A DNA stretch of 64,000 nt from Parolsenella massiliensis (GTDB lineage Bacteria; Actinomycetota; Coriobacteriia; Coriobacteriales; Atopobiaceae), in assembly GCF_900143685.1 (NCBI RefSeq), contig NZ_LT671675.1:843111-907110 (forward strand), read 5' to 3'. Positions 31,661-42,140 of the stretch are shown piece by piece. Below the pieces are notes generated by a model. It saw only the letters and a program-made list of their open reading frames with translations. It was not told where the DNA came from and did no database searches. Every line of letters begins with the position of its first letter. Positions within the stretch are counted from its first letter, which is position 1. The position numbers and the translations under genes were made by a program.

Positions 31661-31673
31661 ACGGGAGTTCATC

Positions 31674-33059
31674 TTGAATACACAGGCTTTCGATACAGCT
31701 AAGTCCCTTTACAAGAGCGGCGACTGGGCTGGCGCCGTCTCAGCTCTTGCCAGCGTCAAGGGCGCCGGCGAGGTCTGCGGCGAGGCGGACCACCTGCGCG
31801 GCAACGCCCTCATGAAGCTCGGCATGTTCGCCGAGGCCGCCCAGGCCTACGGTGAGGCCCTCGCTGACGCTTCTTACGGCCACGTGGGTGCGCTCAACTG
31901 CAACAGGGGCCGCGCGCTCGTCGCCTCCGGCAACGATGCCCAGGCCGAGGCCTGCTTCCAGGCTGCCGTCGCTGACCCGAGCTACCCCACGCCCTACAAG
32001 GCCTATCAGGCGCTCGGAAATCTCTACACCAAGCGTGGCCAGGCCCTCGAGGCCGGCACCGCCTGGCGAAGCGCCGCCATCGACGAGGCGAACCCGGACC
32101 CCTCCGGCGCCCTTCTCAAGCTTGGTTCCTGCTTCATGACGCTTGGCCGTCCGGATGACGCCGTCGAGGCGTATCGCACGGCCCTCGACTTCTCTGGCGA
32201 CAACAGCCAGGCGAAGATCTACGCCGAGCTCGGGCTTGCCTACATGGCCTCCAACCGCATCGCCGAGGCCGCCGACGCCTTCACCAAGGCCGCGGCCGAC
32301 CCCACCTACCAGCTCACGGGCGAGCAGCAGGTCTCGTTCACGGCCGCCCAGAGGGCGCTTGCCGCCAAGCAGGGCACCCAGCCCTCCGAGACCGAGCAAA
32401 TGCTCGCCGGCACCGGCTACGGCGCAGCCGACCTTGCCGCCAACGACGGCTTTGGCCCCACCACGGCCTCGTATGACCCGCTCGATCCCATGGGCCGCTC
32501 CGGCGAGTTCATCCCCAGCCCCGAGGACACGGGCTTCTTCTCCGTCACGGAGGAGGACCTCATGGCTGCCGACAAGGACGACCGCAAGGCTCGCCGCAAG
32601 CACGGCCACCGCGGTCTCAAGGTCTTCCTGACCATCCTCGTCGTGCTCGTCATCCTCGGCGGCGCGGGTGGCTTTGCCTTCTACAAGGGCTATGGCTGGC
32701 CCACGCAGGAGGCTGTCGTCTCTGACATGTTCTCCGCGGCGGCTGCGGGAGACGACATCTCGCCTTACCTGGCAGACTCCGTCACTTCGGACGCCCGCTC
32801 CGAGATTAGCTCCATCATGCCCGCGGGCGCCACGTCCACCGTCTCGGGCGTCGACCGCTCCATGGCCTCCTCGACGGTCCTCGTGACCTCAAGCCTGGCC
32901 TCCGGCGGCTCGCAGTCCTATGAGGTCACGATGGCCAGAAGCGGCCTTGGCTGGAAGGTCACGGGCGTCAAGCTGTCGTTCTCCTCGCAGGGTTCTGCCT
33001 CCGGCGCCACGACGACCACCGGCCAGCTTGCCACGACGGGCACCTCCTCGAGCAACTAG
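31674..33059 (+). CDS. TPR-repeat protein with one transmembrane segment
   Basis: 461 residues. Residues about 1-235 hold several tetratricopeptide-like helical pairs (for example AFDTAKSLYKSGDWAGAVSAL, GNALMKLGMFAEAAQAYGEAL, GLAYMASNRIAEAADAFTKAA). An acidic linker follows, then a Lys/Arg cluster (DDRKARRKHGHRG) and one membrane helix at about 315-338. The external C-terminal domain (about 120 residues) ends in a Ser/Thr/Gly-rich tail. The TPRs should be cytoplasmic. TTG start with GGGAG upstream. It lies 55 bases upstream of mreB, hinting at a cell-envelope role, but no function can be assigned from sequence alone. Confidence 0.82.
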   Translation: MNTQAFDTAKSLYKSGDWAGAVSALASVKGAGEVCGEADHLRGNALMKLGMFAEAAQAYGEALADASYGHVGALNCNRGRALVASGNDAQAEACFQAAVADPSYPTPYKAYQALGNLYTKRGQALEAGTAWRSAAIDEANPDPSGALLKLGSCFMTLGRPDDAVEAYRTALDFSGDNSQAKIYAELGLAYMASNRIAEAADAFTKAAADPTYQLTGEQQVSFTAAQRALAAKQGTQPSETEQMLAGTGYGAADLAANDGFGPTTASYDPLDPMGRSGEFIPSPEDTGFFSVTEEDLMAADKDDRKARRKHGHRGLKVFLTILVVLVILGGAGGFAFYKGYGWPTQEAVVSDMFSAAAAGDDISPYLADSVTSDARSEISSIMPAGATSTVSGVDRSMASSTVLVTSSLASGGSQSYEVTMARSGLGWKVTGVKLSFSSQGSASGATTTTGQLATTGTSSSN

Positions 33060-33114
33060 CCATCACCCGCAAGTCCCAGAGCCGCATCGAGCGGACCTCG
33101 AAAGAACGGATGCC

Positions 33115-34158
33115 ATGTCATTCCTAGACTCCATATTCGGCGAGTACGGCGGTGACCTCGCCATCGATCTCGGCACGGCCAACACGCTCGTGTCCGTGCG
33201 CGGCGAGGGCATCGTCATCAACGAGCCGTCCGTCGTCGCCATCGACCAGAGCGAGGAGCGCGTGCTTGCCGTTGGCGCGGACGCCAAGCGCATGGTGGGA
33301 CGCACCCCTGGCTCCATCAAGGCGATCAGGCCGCTCAAGGACGGCGTTATCTCCGACTTCGACGTCACCGAGGTCATGCTTCGCTACTTCATCGAGAAGG
33401 CCTCCAAGCGCCGCTATCCCTGGAGTCCGCGCCCCCGCGTCGTCGTGTGCGTCCCCTCGGGCGTCACGTCGGTCGAGAAGCGCGCCGTCTTCGAGGCCAC
33501 GATCCAGGCCGGAGCTCGCCAGGCGTTCCTCATCGAGGAGCCCATGGCTGCCGCCATCGGCTCCAACCTGCCCATCGAGGACCCGACGGGCACCATGGTG
33601 GTCGACATCGGCGGCGGCACCACCGAGGTCGCCGTCATCGCCATGGGTGGCATCGTTGTCTCTCAGTCGATTCGCACGGCCGGAGACGAGTTCGACCAGG
33701 TCATCCTCGAGCACGTCCGTGACGCGTACAACCTCTCCATCGGCGAGCGCACGGCCGAGGACATCAAGATCAAGGTGGGCTCTGCCGCGCCCCTCAAGGA
33801 GGAGCTCGACGTCGAGGTCAACGGCCGCGACGTCATGAGTGGACTTCCCAAGACCGTGCGCATCGAGTCCGAGGAGATCCGCCGCGCCCTCAACTCGCCG
33901 CTCGACCAGGTGACGAAGGCGGTCAAGGACGCCTTGGACGTCACGCCCCCCGACCTCGCGAGCGACCTCATGTACTACGGCATCATGCTCACGGGTGGTG
34001 GCGGACTGCTTCGCGGTCTTGACCAGCGCCTTCGCGAGGAGACCGGCGTCCCCGTCAACGTGAGCCCCACGGCGCTCGAGAACGTCGTGCTGGGCTGCGC
34101 CAAGGTGCTCGAGGCCAACGCGCTGTCCGGCGGCTTCGTGCAGAGCTCGGGCAAGTAG
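33115..34158 (+). CDS. mreB: Rod shape-determining protein MreB
   Basis: Bacterial actin that organises lateral wall synthesis; 347 residues. DLAIDLGTANTLVSVRGEGIVINEPSVVAI is the phosphate-1 loop, MVVDIGGGTTEVAVIAMGGIV the phosphate-2 loop, and LTGGGGLLRGLDQRLREETGVPV the adenosine motif. PRVVVCVPSGVTSVEKRAV and FLIEEPMAAAIG are also present. ATG at 33115 follows GAAAGAACGG; another ATG five bases earlier is out of frame. It heads the mreBCD-pbp2-rodA cluster with gaps of 3-11 bases. Confidence 0.95.
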   Translation: MSFLDSIFGEYGGDLAIDLGTANTLVSVRGEGIVINEPSVVAIDQSEERVLAVGADAKRMVGRTPGSIKAIRPLKDGVISDFDVTEVMLRYFIEKASKRRYPWSPRPRVVVCVPSGVTSVEKRAVFEATIQAGARQAFLIEEPMAAAIGSNLPIEDPTGTMVVDIGGGTTEVAVIAMGGIVVSQSIRTAGDEFDQVILEHVRDAYNLSIGERTAEDIKIKVGSAAPLKEELDVEVNGRDVMSGLPKTVRIESEEIRRALNSPLDQVTKAVKDALDVTPPDLASDLMYYGIMLTGGGGLLRGLDQRLREETGVPVNVSPTALENVVLGCAKVLEANALSGGFVQSSGK

Positions 34159-34169
34159 GGGTCCTGCGC

Positions 34170-35171
34170 ATGGCTCAGCGCTTCTCTGCTCCCAGCTCAT
34201 CCATGGGGCGCGGGTCCTCCTCGGGGGTCCCGCGCTCGCTCATAGTCTTCAGCGTCGTGTCGCTTCTGCTCTTCGTCGTCGGGGTCCGAGAGGGCGATGC
34301 CGGCATCCTGCACGGAGTCCGTGGCGTTTTTCAGACGCTCGCCACGCCTGCGCGCGTCGTAGGCTCCGTCGTTGCCTCTCCCGTCTCCGGGCTTGGCAAC
34401 GTCATGGGCAACCTCACTGCCGACTCCGAGTCGCTCTCTGACCTCAAGGCCGAGAACGAGCAGCTCAAGGCCCAGGTGGCTCGGCTGTCGGAGTACGAGG
34501 ACGAGGCAAACACCCTCACGGACCTGCTGCAGCTTCGCAACCAGTACAACCTCGACTCGACCGCGGCACGCGTCATCGCCCGCTCCACCGACTCCTGGAG
34601 CTCCACGATCACCATCGACAAGGGGCAGGCCTCGGGCATCGAGACGGGCATGCCGGTCACGACGTCCACGGGCGTCATCGGCCAGGTGTGCGAGGTTGGG
34701 CCCACTACCGCAACGGTGCGCCTCATCACGGACGAGGGCTCGGGTGTATCGGCCAAGGTCCAGTCGAGCGGCGCCCAGGGACAGCTCCAGGGCTCGGCCG
34801 ACGGAACGCTGCGCCTTACTCTCATCAGGACCGACCAGCAGATCGCACCCGGTGACTCCATCGTCACGAGCGGCCTTGGCGGCGTCTATCCCAAGGGCCT
34901 TCCCATCGGCACGGTCACGAACGTCACCAAGTCGCCGGGCTCCATGTACTACGACGTCGTCGTCGAGCCGCTCACCTCGGTCGACTCTCTCTCCGAGGTC
35001 CTCGTCGTGACGTCTTTGTCAAGCGACCAGCAGGCCACCTCCGACGACGCTGCCAGCGCGAACGCCCAGGACAGGTCAACGGCCACGACCGCCTCAACGC
35101 AGGCGGCCACCACCTCGGAGGCTGCCACGGACGCGGCCACTGACGAGTCAGACAGCTCGAGCGCAGAGTAG
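34170..35171 (+). CDS. mreC: Rod shape-determining protein MreC
   Basis: 333 residues. A cytoplasmic Ser-rich N-terminus precedes one membrane helix (about 23-40), then a coiled coil (LSDLKAENEQLKAQVARLSEYEDEANTLTDLLQLRNQY). The beta-rich MreC domain follows: TIDKGQASGIETGMPVTTSTGVIGQVCEVGPTTATVRLITDEGSGVSAKV and VTSGLGGVYPKGLPIGTV. The last 55 residues are Ala/Thr/Ser/Asp-rich and disordered. It links MreB to the PBP2/RodA synthase on the outer face of the membrane. Starts 11 bases after mreB with AGGGG upstream. Confidence 0.93.
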   Translation: MAQRFSAPSSSMGRGSSSGVPRSLIVFSVVSLLLFVVGVREGDAGILHGVRGVFQTLATPARVVGSVVASPVSGLGNVMGNLTADSESLSDLKAENEQLKAQVARLSEYEDEANTLTDLLQLRNQYNLDSTAARVIARSTDSWSSTITIDKGQASGIETGMPVTTSTGVIGQVCEVGPTTATVRLITDEGSGVSAKVQSSGAQGQLQGSADGTLRLTLIRTDQQIAPGDSIVTSGLGGVYPKGLPIGTVTNVTKSPGSMYYDVVVEPLTSVDSLSEVLVVTSLSSDQQATSDDAASANAQDRSTATTASTQAATTSEAATDAATDESDSSSAE

Positions 35172-35181
35172 GAGGGCGCAT

Positions 35182-35733
35182 ATGATCGTCAACGACACGG
35201 GCAAGGCGCGCCGCACCTCCATCGCGCTCGCCGTCATCCTCGGCATTCTCCAGCTCTCCATCGTCCCCAACGTCGGTATCCTCGGGGGAAGGGCGAACCT
35301 TGCGCTCGTGCTCGTCGCTGCCGTCTGCCTGGGCGGGGAGACGTCCAAGGCTCCCCTCGTCGGGTTCTTCTCAGGCCTGTTCTATGACCTTGCCGGTTCG
35401 GGCCCTATCGGGCTCATGGCGCTTCTGCTCACGCTCACGGGCTTCGCGCTTGCCGCTGCTGGCAGGAGCCGCGTTGCCGACGACCCCACGGCGTCGATCG
35501 CCCTGTTCGTACCCGTGGCCCTTGTGGTCGAGGTCGTCTATGCCATCGTGCTGCTCGTGTTCGGGCAGGCTCAGTCCTTCGTCGAGGTCGTCTTCATGCG
35601 CGCCCTTCCCGGCGCCGTCCTCGACTGCCTCGCGCTGGGCATCACGAGCGTCGTGCTGGCGCGCGTGGGCGGCGGCTCCGGCGGGTTTGGCGGTAAGCAC
35701 TCCGGCGGCGGCCTGTCGTTGAAGGGCCTGTAG
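35182..35733 (+). CDS. mreD: Rod shape-determining protein MreD
   Basis: A 183-residue polytopic membrane protein with about five hydrophobic segments, the MreD pattern. Recognisable features are LQLSIVPNVGILGGRANLALVLVAAVCLGGETSKAPLVGFFSGLFYDLAGSGPIGLMALLLTLTGF, matching 'GfffGLl.Dl....lG...l'. The C-terminal tail is Gly/Ser-rich (GGGSGGFGGKHSGGG). Start ATG follows AGGAGG. Position between mreC and PBP2 secures the call. Confidence 0.9.
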   Translation: MIVNDTGKARRTSIALAVILGILQLSIVPNVGILGGRANLALVLVAAVCLGGETSKAPLVGFFSGLFYDLAGSGPIGLMALLLTLTGFALAAAGRSRVADDPTASIALFVPVALVVEVVYAIVLLVFGQAQSFVEVVFMRALPGAVLDCLALGITSVVLARVGGGSGGFGGKHSGGGLSLKGL

Positions 35734-35736
35734 CGC

Positions 35737-37767
35737 ATGAGCACGGGTACCATTCTGCTCATAGGGGCCATCGTCATCGCTGCGGCGGTTGCCGTCGTGG
35801 CCGTCCTGTTCCTGAGCCGTGGCGGCAATGGCTTCAAGTTCGACATCGGAGGCCAGGCCCCAAGGGCTGCCGGCGGCAACGACACTTCGGCAGAGACCAC
35901 CTTCAAGAGCCGATTCGTCGGGTTGGGCGTCTTCTCCGGATCGGTGCTCGGCGTCCTTCTCGCCCGGCTCTGGTCCATGCAGGTTGTCTCGGGCGACGAC
36001 TACACCAAGCAGGCTGAGTCCAACCGAACGAGGACCGTCACCACGGCGGCCCCGCGCGGTCGCATCCTGGACAGAAACGGCGTGGAGCTCGTGACGAACC
36101 GCCCGAGCCTCACCATCTGCGCCATGAGCGACATCGCAGACAACGCCATCGAGCTCAACGTTTTGTCGGCGCTGCTCGGCATTCCGTCGGTGGCGGCGAA
36201 GCGCCGCGCCACGGACTCCACGCAGAGTGCCCAGAGCGCAAGGACCGTGGCCGTTGACGCCACGCGCTCTGCGGTCGCCTTCATTCAGGAGCACACCGAC
36301 GTGTTCCCCGACGTGACCGTCGAGACGAGGACGCAGCGCTCCTACCCCCAGGGCGAGGTCGCCGCCCAGGTGCTTGGCTACACGGGCACCGTCACGCAGG
36401 ACCAGATCGACGCCTCGGCAGACGCCAACGGCGGTATCACCTACGAGAGCGGCGACACGACGGGCCAGGCCGGCGTGGAGTACCAGTACGAGGAGCTTCT
36501 CCAGGGCGTTCGCGGCGAGCAGACCGTCTACGTCGATGTTCACGGAAACGTCCTCGATTACTCGACGTCCGTTCCCGCCGAGAGCGGCTCGGACATCATG
36601 CTCACGATCGACCTTGACATCCAGAAGGCCGCGGAGGAGGCCCTCGTCGCCCAGATCAAGAAGCGGCAGGACGCCGGCGTAAAGGAGTGCACCTCCGGCG
36701 CCGCCATCGTCCTGGACGCCACGAACGGCGAGGTGCTCGCCATGGCGAGTGCGCCGCTCTTCAGGCCCGAGGTGTTCGTCGGCGGCATCTCGCAGGACGA
36801 CTGGGACGTGCTCTCGGCCGACAACGCGGGAAACCCGCTCATGAACAAGGCCGTGAGCGGCCAGTACGTGGCGGCCTCCACCATAAAGCCGCTCACGACC
36901 TTTGCCGCGCTCGACTACGGCATCGCCACTCCGCAGACGACGTATGACTGCACCGGCTGGTGGACGGGCTTTGGAGACGCCTTCGGCAAGTACTGCTGGA
37001 ACACGAAGGGCCATGGCTACCTCGACCTGAGGGGCGGCATCGTGAACTCGTGCGACGTGGTCTTCTACGAGGTCGCCAAGGGGTTCTACAACGCCGGCGA
37101 CAAGTCGGACGGCATGCAGGACACGTTCAGGAAGTGGGGCCTGGGCTCCACGACGGGCATCGACCTGCCCAGCGAGTCGGCCGGACGCGTCCCCGACGCT
37201 GAGTGGAAGTGGAACTACTTCTCGAACTGGTCCGATGCGGACCGCCAGTGGAACGGCGGCGACTACACGAACATCGCCATCGGCCAGGGCGACATCGCCG
37301 TGACGCCGCTTCAGATAGCCTGCGTCTACATGGGCATCGCCAATCGCGGCACCATCTGGCGCCCGCATGTGCTCAAGAGCGTCATCGGCAGGGGAGACAA
37401 CGGCACGGCCCGCGAGTACGAGCCCTCCGCCTCCCTGAGCCCCGAGGAGAGCAGCTCGAACTACGATCTCGTCATCTCCGGCCTGGACGGCGTGGTCTAT
37501 GAGGAGAGCGAGTCGCAGTCGGCCCACTTCACGAACATGAAGGAGCGCGTGGCGGGCAAGACCGGCTCGGGCGAGCACGGCGAGTACCCTACGAGCTGGT
37601 TTTGCTGCTTCGCGCCAGAGGACGACCCCAAGTACGTCGTCGCGGTCGCGGTCGAGAAGGGCGGCTACGGCGGCTCGTGCGCCCTGTACGTGGCCCGAGA
37701 CATTCTCGGCGCGATCTATGGCGAGCCGGACACCCAGACGTCCGAGGTCCAGGACACCTCGAGGTAG
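35737..37767 (+). CDS. mrdA: Penicillin-binding protein 2 (class B transpeptidase, elongasome)
   Basis: 676 residues. The pedestal domain includes RGRILDRNGVELVTNRPSL and YPQGEVAAQVLGYTG. The transpeptidase motifs are ASTIKPL (S-x-x-K), NSCDVVFYEV (S-x-D, as in E. coli PBP2) and AGKTGSGE (KTG). It crosslinks lateral-wall peptidoglycan with RodA. Unusually there are two hydrophobic N-terminal segments, about residues 5-26 and 62-82, where PBP2 normally has one. With a basic loop between them, an N-out topology would keep the catalytic domain outside. Start ATG is 3 bases after mreD with AAGGG upstream. Confidence 0.92.
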   Translation: MSTGTILLIGAIVIAAAVAVVAVLFLSRGGNGFKFDIGGQAPRAAGGNDTSAETTFKSRFVGLGVFSGSVLGVLLARLWSMQVVSGDDYTKQAESNRTRTVTTAAPRGRILDRNGVELVTNRPSLTICAMSDIADNAIELNVLSALLGIPSVAAKRRATDSTQSAQSARTVAVDATRSAVAFIQEHTDVFPDVTVETRTQRSYPQGEVAAQVLGYTGTVTQDQIDASADANGGITYESGDTTGQAGVEYQYEELLQGVRGEQTVYVDVHGNVLDYSTSVPAESGSDIMLTIDLDIQKAAEEALVAQIKKRQDAGVKECTSGAAIVLDATNGEVLAMASAPLFRPEVFVGGISQDDWDVLSADNAGNPLMNKAVSGQYVAASTIKPLTTFAALDYGIATPQTTYDCTGWWTGFGDAFGKYCWNTKGHGYLDLRGGIVNSCDVVFYEVAKGFYNAGDKSDGMQDTFRKWGLGSTTGIDLPSESAGRVPDAEWKWNYFSNWSDADRQWNGGDYTNIAIGQGDIAVTPLQIACVYMGIANRGTIWRPHVLKSVIGRGDNGTAREYEPSASLSPEESSSNYDLVISGLDGVVYEESESQSAHFTNMKERVAGKTGSGEHGEYPTSWFCCFAPEDDPKYVVAVAVEKGGYGGSCALYVARDILGAIYGEPDTQTSEVQDTSR

Positions 37768-37776
37768 GGAGGCGAC

Positions 37777-38988
37777 ATGGCACAGAACTCAGCAGGAGGC
37801 GTGGGATTCGGAAGCGTCGTCTCGTCGCTGTTCGGCGGCGAGGCGGGCAAGAAGCCCGGTGCCGCCCGCGTTCCCAGCCGCGGCGGCGCGCTGTCAAACA
37901 TCTACTGGGCAAACCTCATACCGGCGCTTCTGCTCATCGTCTATGGGCTCATAGTCGTGTGGAGCGCCTCGCTCTCGAACGCCAACGCCTCGCTCTCGCG
38001 CCAGGCGTTCGGTGCCGTCATGGGCCTCGCGCTGGCTGCGCTCATCTGGCATTGGGACTACCGCTCGCTCGCGGGCATGTCCACGTGGCTGCTCGTCATC
38101 GACGTCATCATCATGATCTCGCCCAGAATCCCGGGCCTGGCTTCGGCCGCGAACGGCATGACCGGCTGGGTCAAGCTCGGTCCCCTGCGCTTCCAGCCGT
38201 CCGAGATCGGCAAGCTCGTCACGATCTTCCTCATGGCGTCTCTGTGCGCGCAGTACAACGGGCGCATCAAGGAGCTTCGCGACTACGTGAAGCTGTGCGC
38301 CACGCTGCTCGTTCCGTTTGCCGCCATCATGTGCCAGCCAGACCTCGGCACCGGCCTCATCCTCATCGTGACCGGCGCTGCCATCATCATCTGCGCGGGC
38401 GCGAGGGCAGACTGGGTCGTCATCACGCTCATCATGTTCGTCGTGGGGTGCGCGCTCATCATCTTCGTGTCACTCAACTTTGGCTTCCCGCTCAAGCAGT
38501 ACCAGCTGAACCGCCTTCTCGTCTTCGCGGACTCGAGCCTCGAGTCGACGAGCGCCGGTTACAACCTCCAGCAGGCAAAGATCGCGGTGGGCTCAGGAGG
38601 CCTTTTTGGCAAGGGCATCGGCGCCGCCACGCAGTCTGCCGGAGGCTTTCTCCCCGAGAACCACACCGACTTCATCTTCGCCCGCCTCTCCGAGGAGTTT
38701 GGCTTTGCCGGGGCGGCCCTGCTGCTTGCGCTCTACGCCTGGCTCATCTTCTCGGCGCTTCGGCTCGCCATGAAGCTTGATGCCCCGTTTGCCAAGCTCG
38801 TCCTTGCCGGCATTGTGGCCATGTGGAGCTACCAGCTGCTGCAAAACGTGGGCATGTGCATCGGCATCATGCCCATCACAGGCATTCCGCTCCCGTTCAT
38901 CAGCTACGGAGCGACGTCGATGGTCGTTCAGGTCGCAAGCGTGGGAATAGTACAGTCCGTATACGCGCATCGAACCAAGTCTGCGTAG
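37777..38988 (+). CDS. rodA: Rod shape-determining protein RodA (SEDS glycosyltransferase)
   Basis: 403 residues with about ten membrane segments after a 40-residue hydrophilic N-terminus. SEDS motifs include GWVKLGPLRFQPSEIGKLVTIFLMASLCAQ, CQPDLGTGLILIVTG, AVGSGGLFGKGIGAATQSAGGFLPENHTDFIFARLSEEFGF and IPLPFISYGATSMVVQVASVG. It polymerises lipid II together with PBP2. ATG follows GGGAGGCGAC, 9 bases after PBP2. RodA, not FtsW, is favoured by its position in the mre cluster next to PBP2. Confidence 0.93.
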   Translation: MAQNSAGGVGFGSVVSSLFGGEAGKKPGAARVPSRGGALSNIYWANLIPALLLIVYGLIVVWSASLSNANASLSRQAFGAVMGLALAALIWHWDYRSLAGMSTWLLVIDVIIMISPRIPGLASAANGMTGWVKLGPLRFQPSEIGKLVTIFLMASLCAQYNGRIKELRDYVKLCATLLVPFAAIMCQPDLGTGLILIVTGAAIIICAGARADWVVITLIMFVVGCALIIFVSLNFGFPLKQYQLNRLLVFADSSLESTSAGYNLQQAKIAVGSGGLFGKGIGAATQSAGGFLPENHTDFIFARLSEEFGFAGAALLLALYAWLIFSALRLAMKLDAPFAKLVLAGIVAMWSYQLLQNVGMCIGIMPITGIPLPFISYGATSMVVQVASVGIVQSVYAHRTKSA

Positions 38989-38998
38989 GGGAGGCGTC

Positions 38999-39835
38999 AT
39001 GGCTGGCATCAAGGACATACCGTTCGACGCGGCCCGTCAGGTTGCCGAGGGCGTGCGCTCCGCCTCGGCCGCGCGGCGCTCATGCGTTCGCATCGCCATA
39101 GAGGTGGACGAGGGGGCACCGTCGGCGCTCGTCTACGCCATCCGGGACGCCTTCGTACCGCAGACCTCCACCGGCCTTCTGCACGTCGCCGCCTTTGACG
39201 CGGGCGCCACCGTTCGGGTGAACCCCGACTGCAACGCCGCCATCGTCGTCTCGGGCATCTCCGGAGCCGCCCCAAGCGTGGCCGGTGCCTTCTGCTCTGC
39301 CGGGGTTCCCGCCGCCATCGTGGTTGAGTCAAGCGTCGAGGTCCCCGTCTCGGCGCTTCCCGAGGGCGTCGAGATCATTGCCGGCACCTCGGAGGCAGCG
39401 CTTCTCGAGAAGCTTGCGGAGTGGCTTGCCCAGGCGTGCCGGGCAGACGTCGCCCTTGGCGCGAACTTCCCGTTCGTGAGGCGCGCGGTCTGTCGCCGCT
39501 GCGTGAGGGCGAGAAGCTCGCAGAACGCGGTCATCGGGTTCCTGCCGTTCGGCTCGGGCGCAGACCTTCCGCTCATGACGGCCAACCAGATGCTCATGGG
39601 CCTCGACGTCGCCGGCGCGAACGGTCAGGGCGCCACGCCGGAGCGCTTTGCGGAGATCGCGGCGATTCTTGCCGGGGCATATGCGTCACGAGCGGCCGCT
39701 CGAAGGCTCTCCCGCTCGCTTCCCGGCCTTGGGGCGCTCGTGAGGGCGGGCGTTGCCTACAGCGCCACGTTTGCGTTGGGCGAGGCCGCACGCCTTAGAT
39801 TCGAGCTGCCGAATGCATGGAATCATCGCAAATAG
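38999..39835 (+). CDS. Uncharacterised protein at the end of the mre-rodA cluster
   Basis: 278 residues, no signal peptide. The N-terminal 150 residues look like an alpha/beta domain with hydrophobic strands and an Asp/Glu-poor core (AAIVVSGISGAAPSVAGAFCSAGVPAAIVV, GVEIIAGTSEAALLEKL). The C-terminal 110 residues (GFLPFGSGADLPLMTANQMLMGLDVAGANGQG..ERFAEIAAILAGAYASRAAARRLSRSLPGLGALVRAGVAYSATFALGEAARLRFE) resemble the DUF697-type module that follows GTPase domains, with amphipathic helices that may touch the membrane. No P-loop is visible, so the N-terminal part could be a degenerate or unrelated domain. It starts 10 bases after rodA with GGGGAGGCGTC, so it is almost certainly cotranscribed. Confidence 0.75.
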   Translation: MAGIKDIPFDAARQVAEGVRSASAARRSCVRIAIEVDEGAPSALVYAIRDAFVPQTSTGLLHVAAFDAGATVRVNPDCNAAIVVSGISGAAPSVAGAFCSAGVPAAIVVESSVEVPVSALPEGVEIIAGTSEAALLEKLAEWLAQACRADVALGANFPFVRRAVCRRCVRARSSQNAVIGFLPFGSGADLPLMTANQMLMGLDVAGANGQGATPERFAEIAAILAGAYASRAAARRLSRSLPGLGALVRAGVAYSATFALGEAARLRFELPNAWNHRK

Positions 39836-39849
39836 CGGCACATTTGCCG

Positions 39850-39878
39850 TTGACGAACTTTTTTGCCTAGCGTAGTAT
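39850..39878 (+). promoter_or_regulatory. Promoter of the rplU-rpmA-obgE operon
   Basis: A strong sigma-70-type promoter: TTGACG (39850-39855), a 17-base spacer containing TTTTTT, and TAGTAT (39873-39878). It lies about 40 bases upstream of the rplU start codon and just after the stop of the preceding gene. Confidence 0.8.
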
Positions 39879-39918
39879 TTCCACTGTTGCACTTACCACA
39901 GCAATGAAGGGTTCACAC

Positions 39919-40275
39919 ATGTACGCAATCATCACGACTGGTGGCAAGCAGTACAAGGTTGCCAAGGGCGACGTCTTTGACGTCGAGAAGCTCGACGTGC
40001 AGCCTGGCGACGAGGTCAAGCTCGACGTTCTGATGCTCAACGACGGCAAGAAGGTTCTTGTCGACGCTGCTACGCTTGCCAAGAAGAAGGTCACCTGCAA
40101 GGTCGTCGACCAGCACAAGGGTGAGAAGCAGATCGTCTTCAAGTTCCAGAAGCGCAAGCGCCACTCTGTCAAGAGGGGTCACCGTCAGAACCTCACGCGT
40201 CTCGAGGTCTGCAACATGCCCCGCATCACCTCCACGGCCAAGAAGGCCGCTTCGACCGAGGCTGCCGCCGAGTAG
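39919..40275 (+). CDS. rplU: 50S ribosomal protein L21
   Basis: 118 residues beginning MYAIITTGGKQYKVAKGDVFDVEKLD, the standard L21 N-terminus. VTCKVVDQHKGEKQIVFKFQKRKRHSVKRGHRQNLTRLEV follows, with a short Ala/Thr/Lys tail typical of actinobacteria. The ATG at 39919 follows GAAGGGTTCACAC; an ATG five codons earlier would place that ribosome site inside the gene. First gene of the rplU-rpmA-obgE unit. Confidence 0.97.
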   Translation: MYAIITTGGKQYKVAKGDVFDVEKLDVQPGDEVKLDVLMLNDGKKVLVDAATLAKKKVTCKVVDQHKGEKQIVFKFQKRKRHSVKRGHRQNLTRLEVCNMPRITSTAKKAASTEAAAE

Positions 40276-40316
40276 GCGCCTCAACCCTAGCATCGATAGA
40301 TAGGCAGGTACCATAA

Positions 40317-40574
40317 ATGGCACACAAGAAGGGTCAGGCTAGCTCCCGTAACGGTCGTGACTCCGCGGCTCAGCGCCTCGGCACGAAGGTCTTCGGCGGC
40401 CAGTCCATCAAGACCGGTCAGATCATCGTTCGTCAGCGTGGCACGCACATCGTCCCCGGCGAGAACGTTGGTCGTGGCAAGGACGACACGCTGTTCGCCC
40501 TCGTTGACGGCACCGTCGAGTTCGTGAAGGGCGCCAAGCACCGCGTGCACGTGCGTCCGGCGCAGGAGGCTTAA
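40317..40574 (+). CDS. rpmA: 50S ribosomal protein L27
   Basis: 85 residues: [70 protein letters not shown]. The N-terminus starts directly at the mature AHKKG sequence, without the cleavable extension seen in Firmicutes. A terminator follows, so obgE may depend on read-through or its own promoter. Confidence 0.97.
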   Translation: MAHKKGQASSRNGRDSAAQRLGTKVFGGQSIKTGQIIVRQRGTHIVPGENVGRGKDDTLFALVDGTVEFVKGAKHRVHVRPAQEA

Positions 40575-40600
40575 GGGCTTCCGCGCACCCATCTGGGTAA

Positions 40601-42139
<1,539 letters not shown>

Positions 42140-42140
42140 C

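Noticed and set aside
33060-33114. Separate promoter for mreB
   Set aside because: No -35/-10 pair is visible in the 55-base gap after the TPR gene; cotranscription is simpler.
35371-37578. A 735-codon minus-strand frame opposite mreD and PBP2
   Set aside because: Antisense shadow of two confirmed genes; Arg/Val/Gly-rich with no domain.
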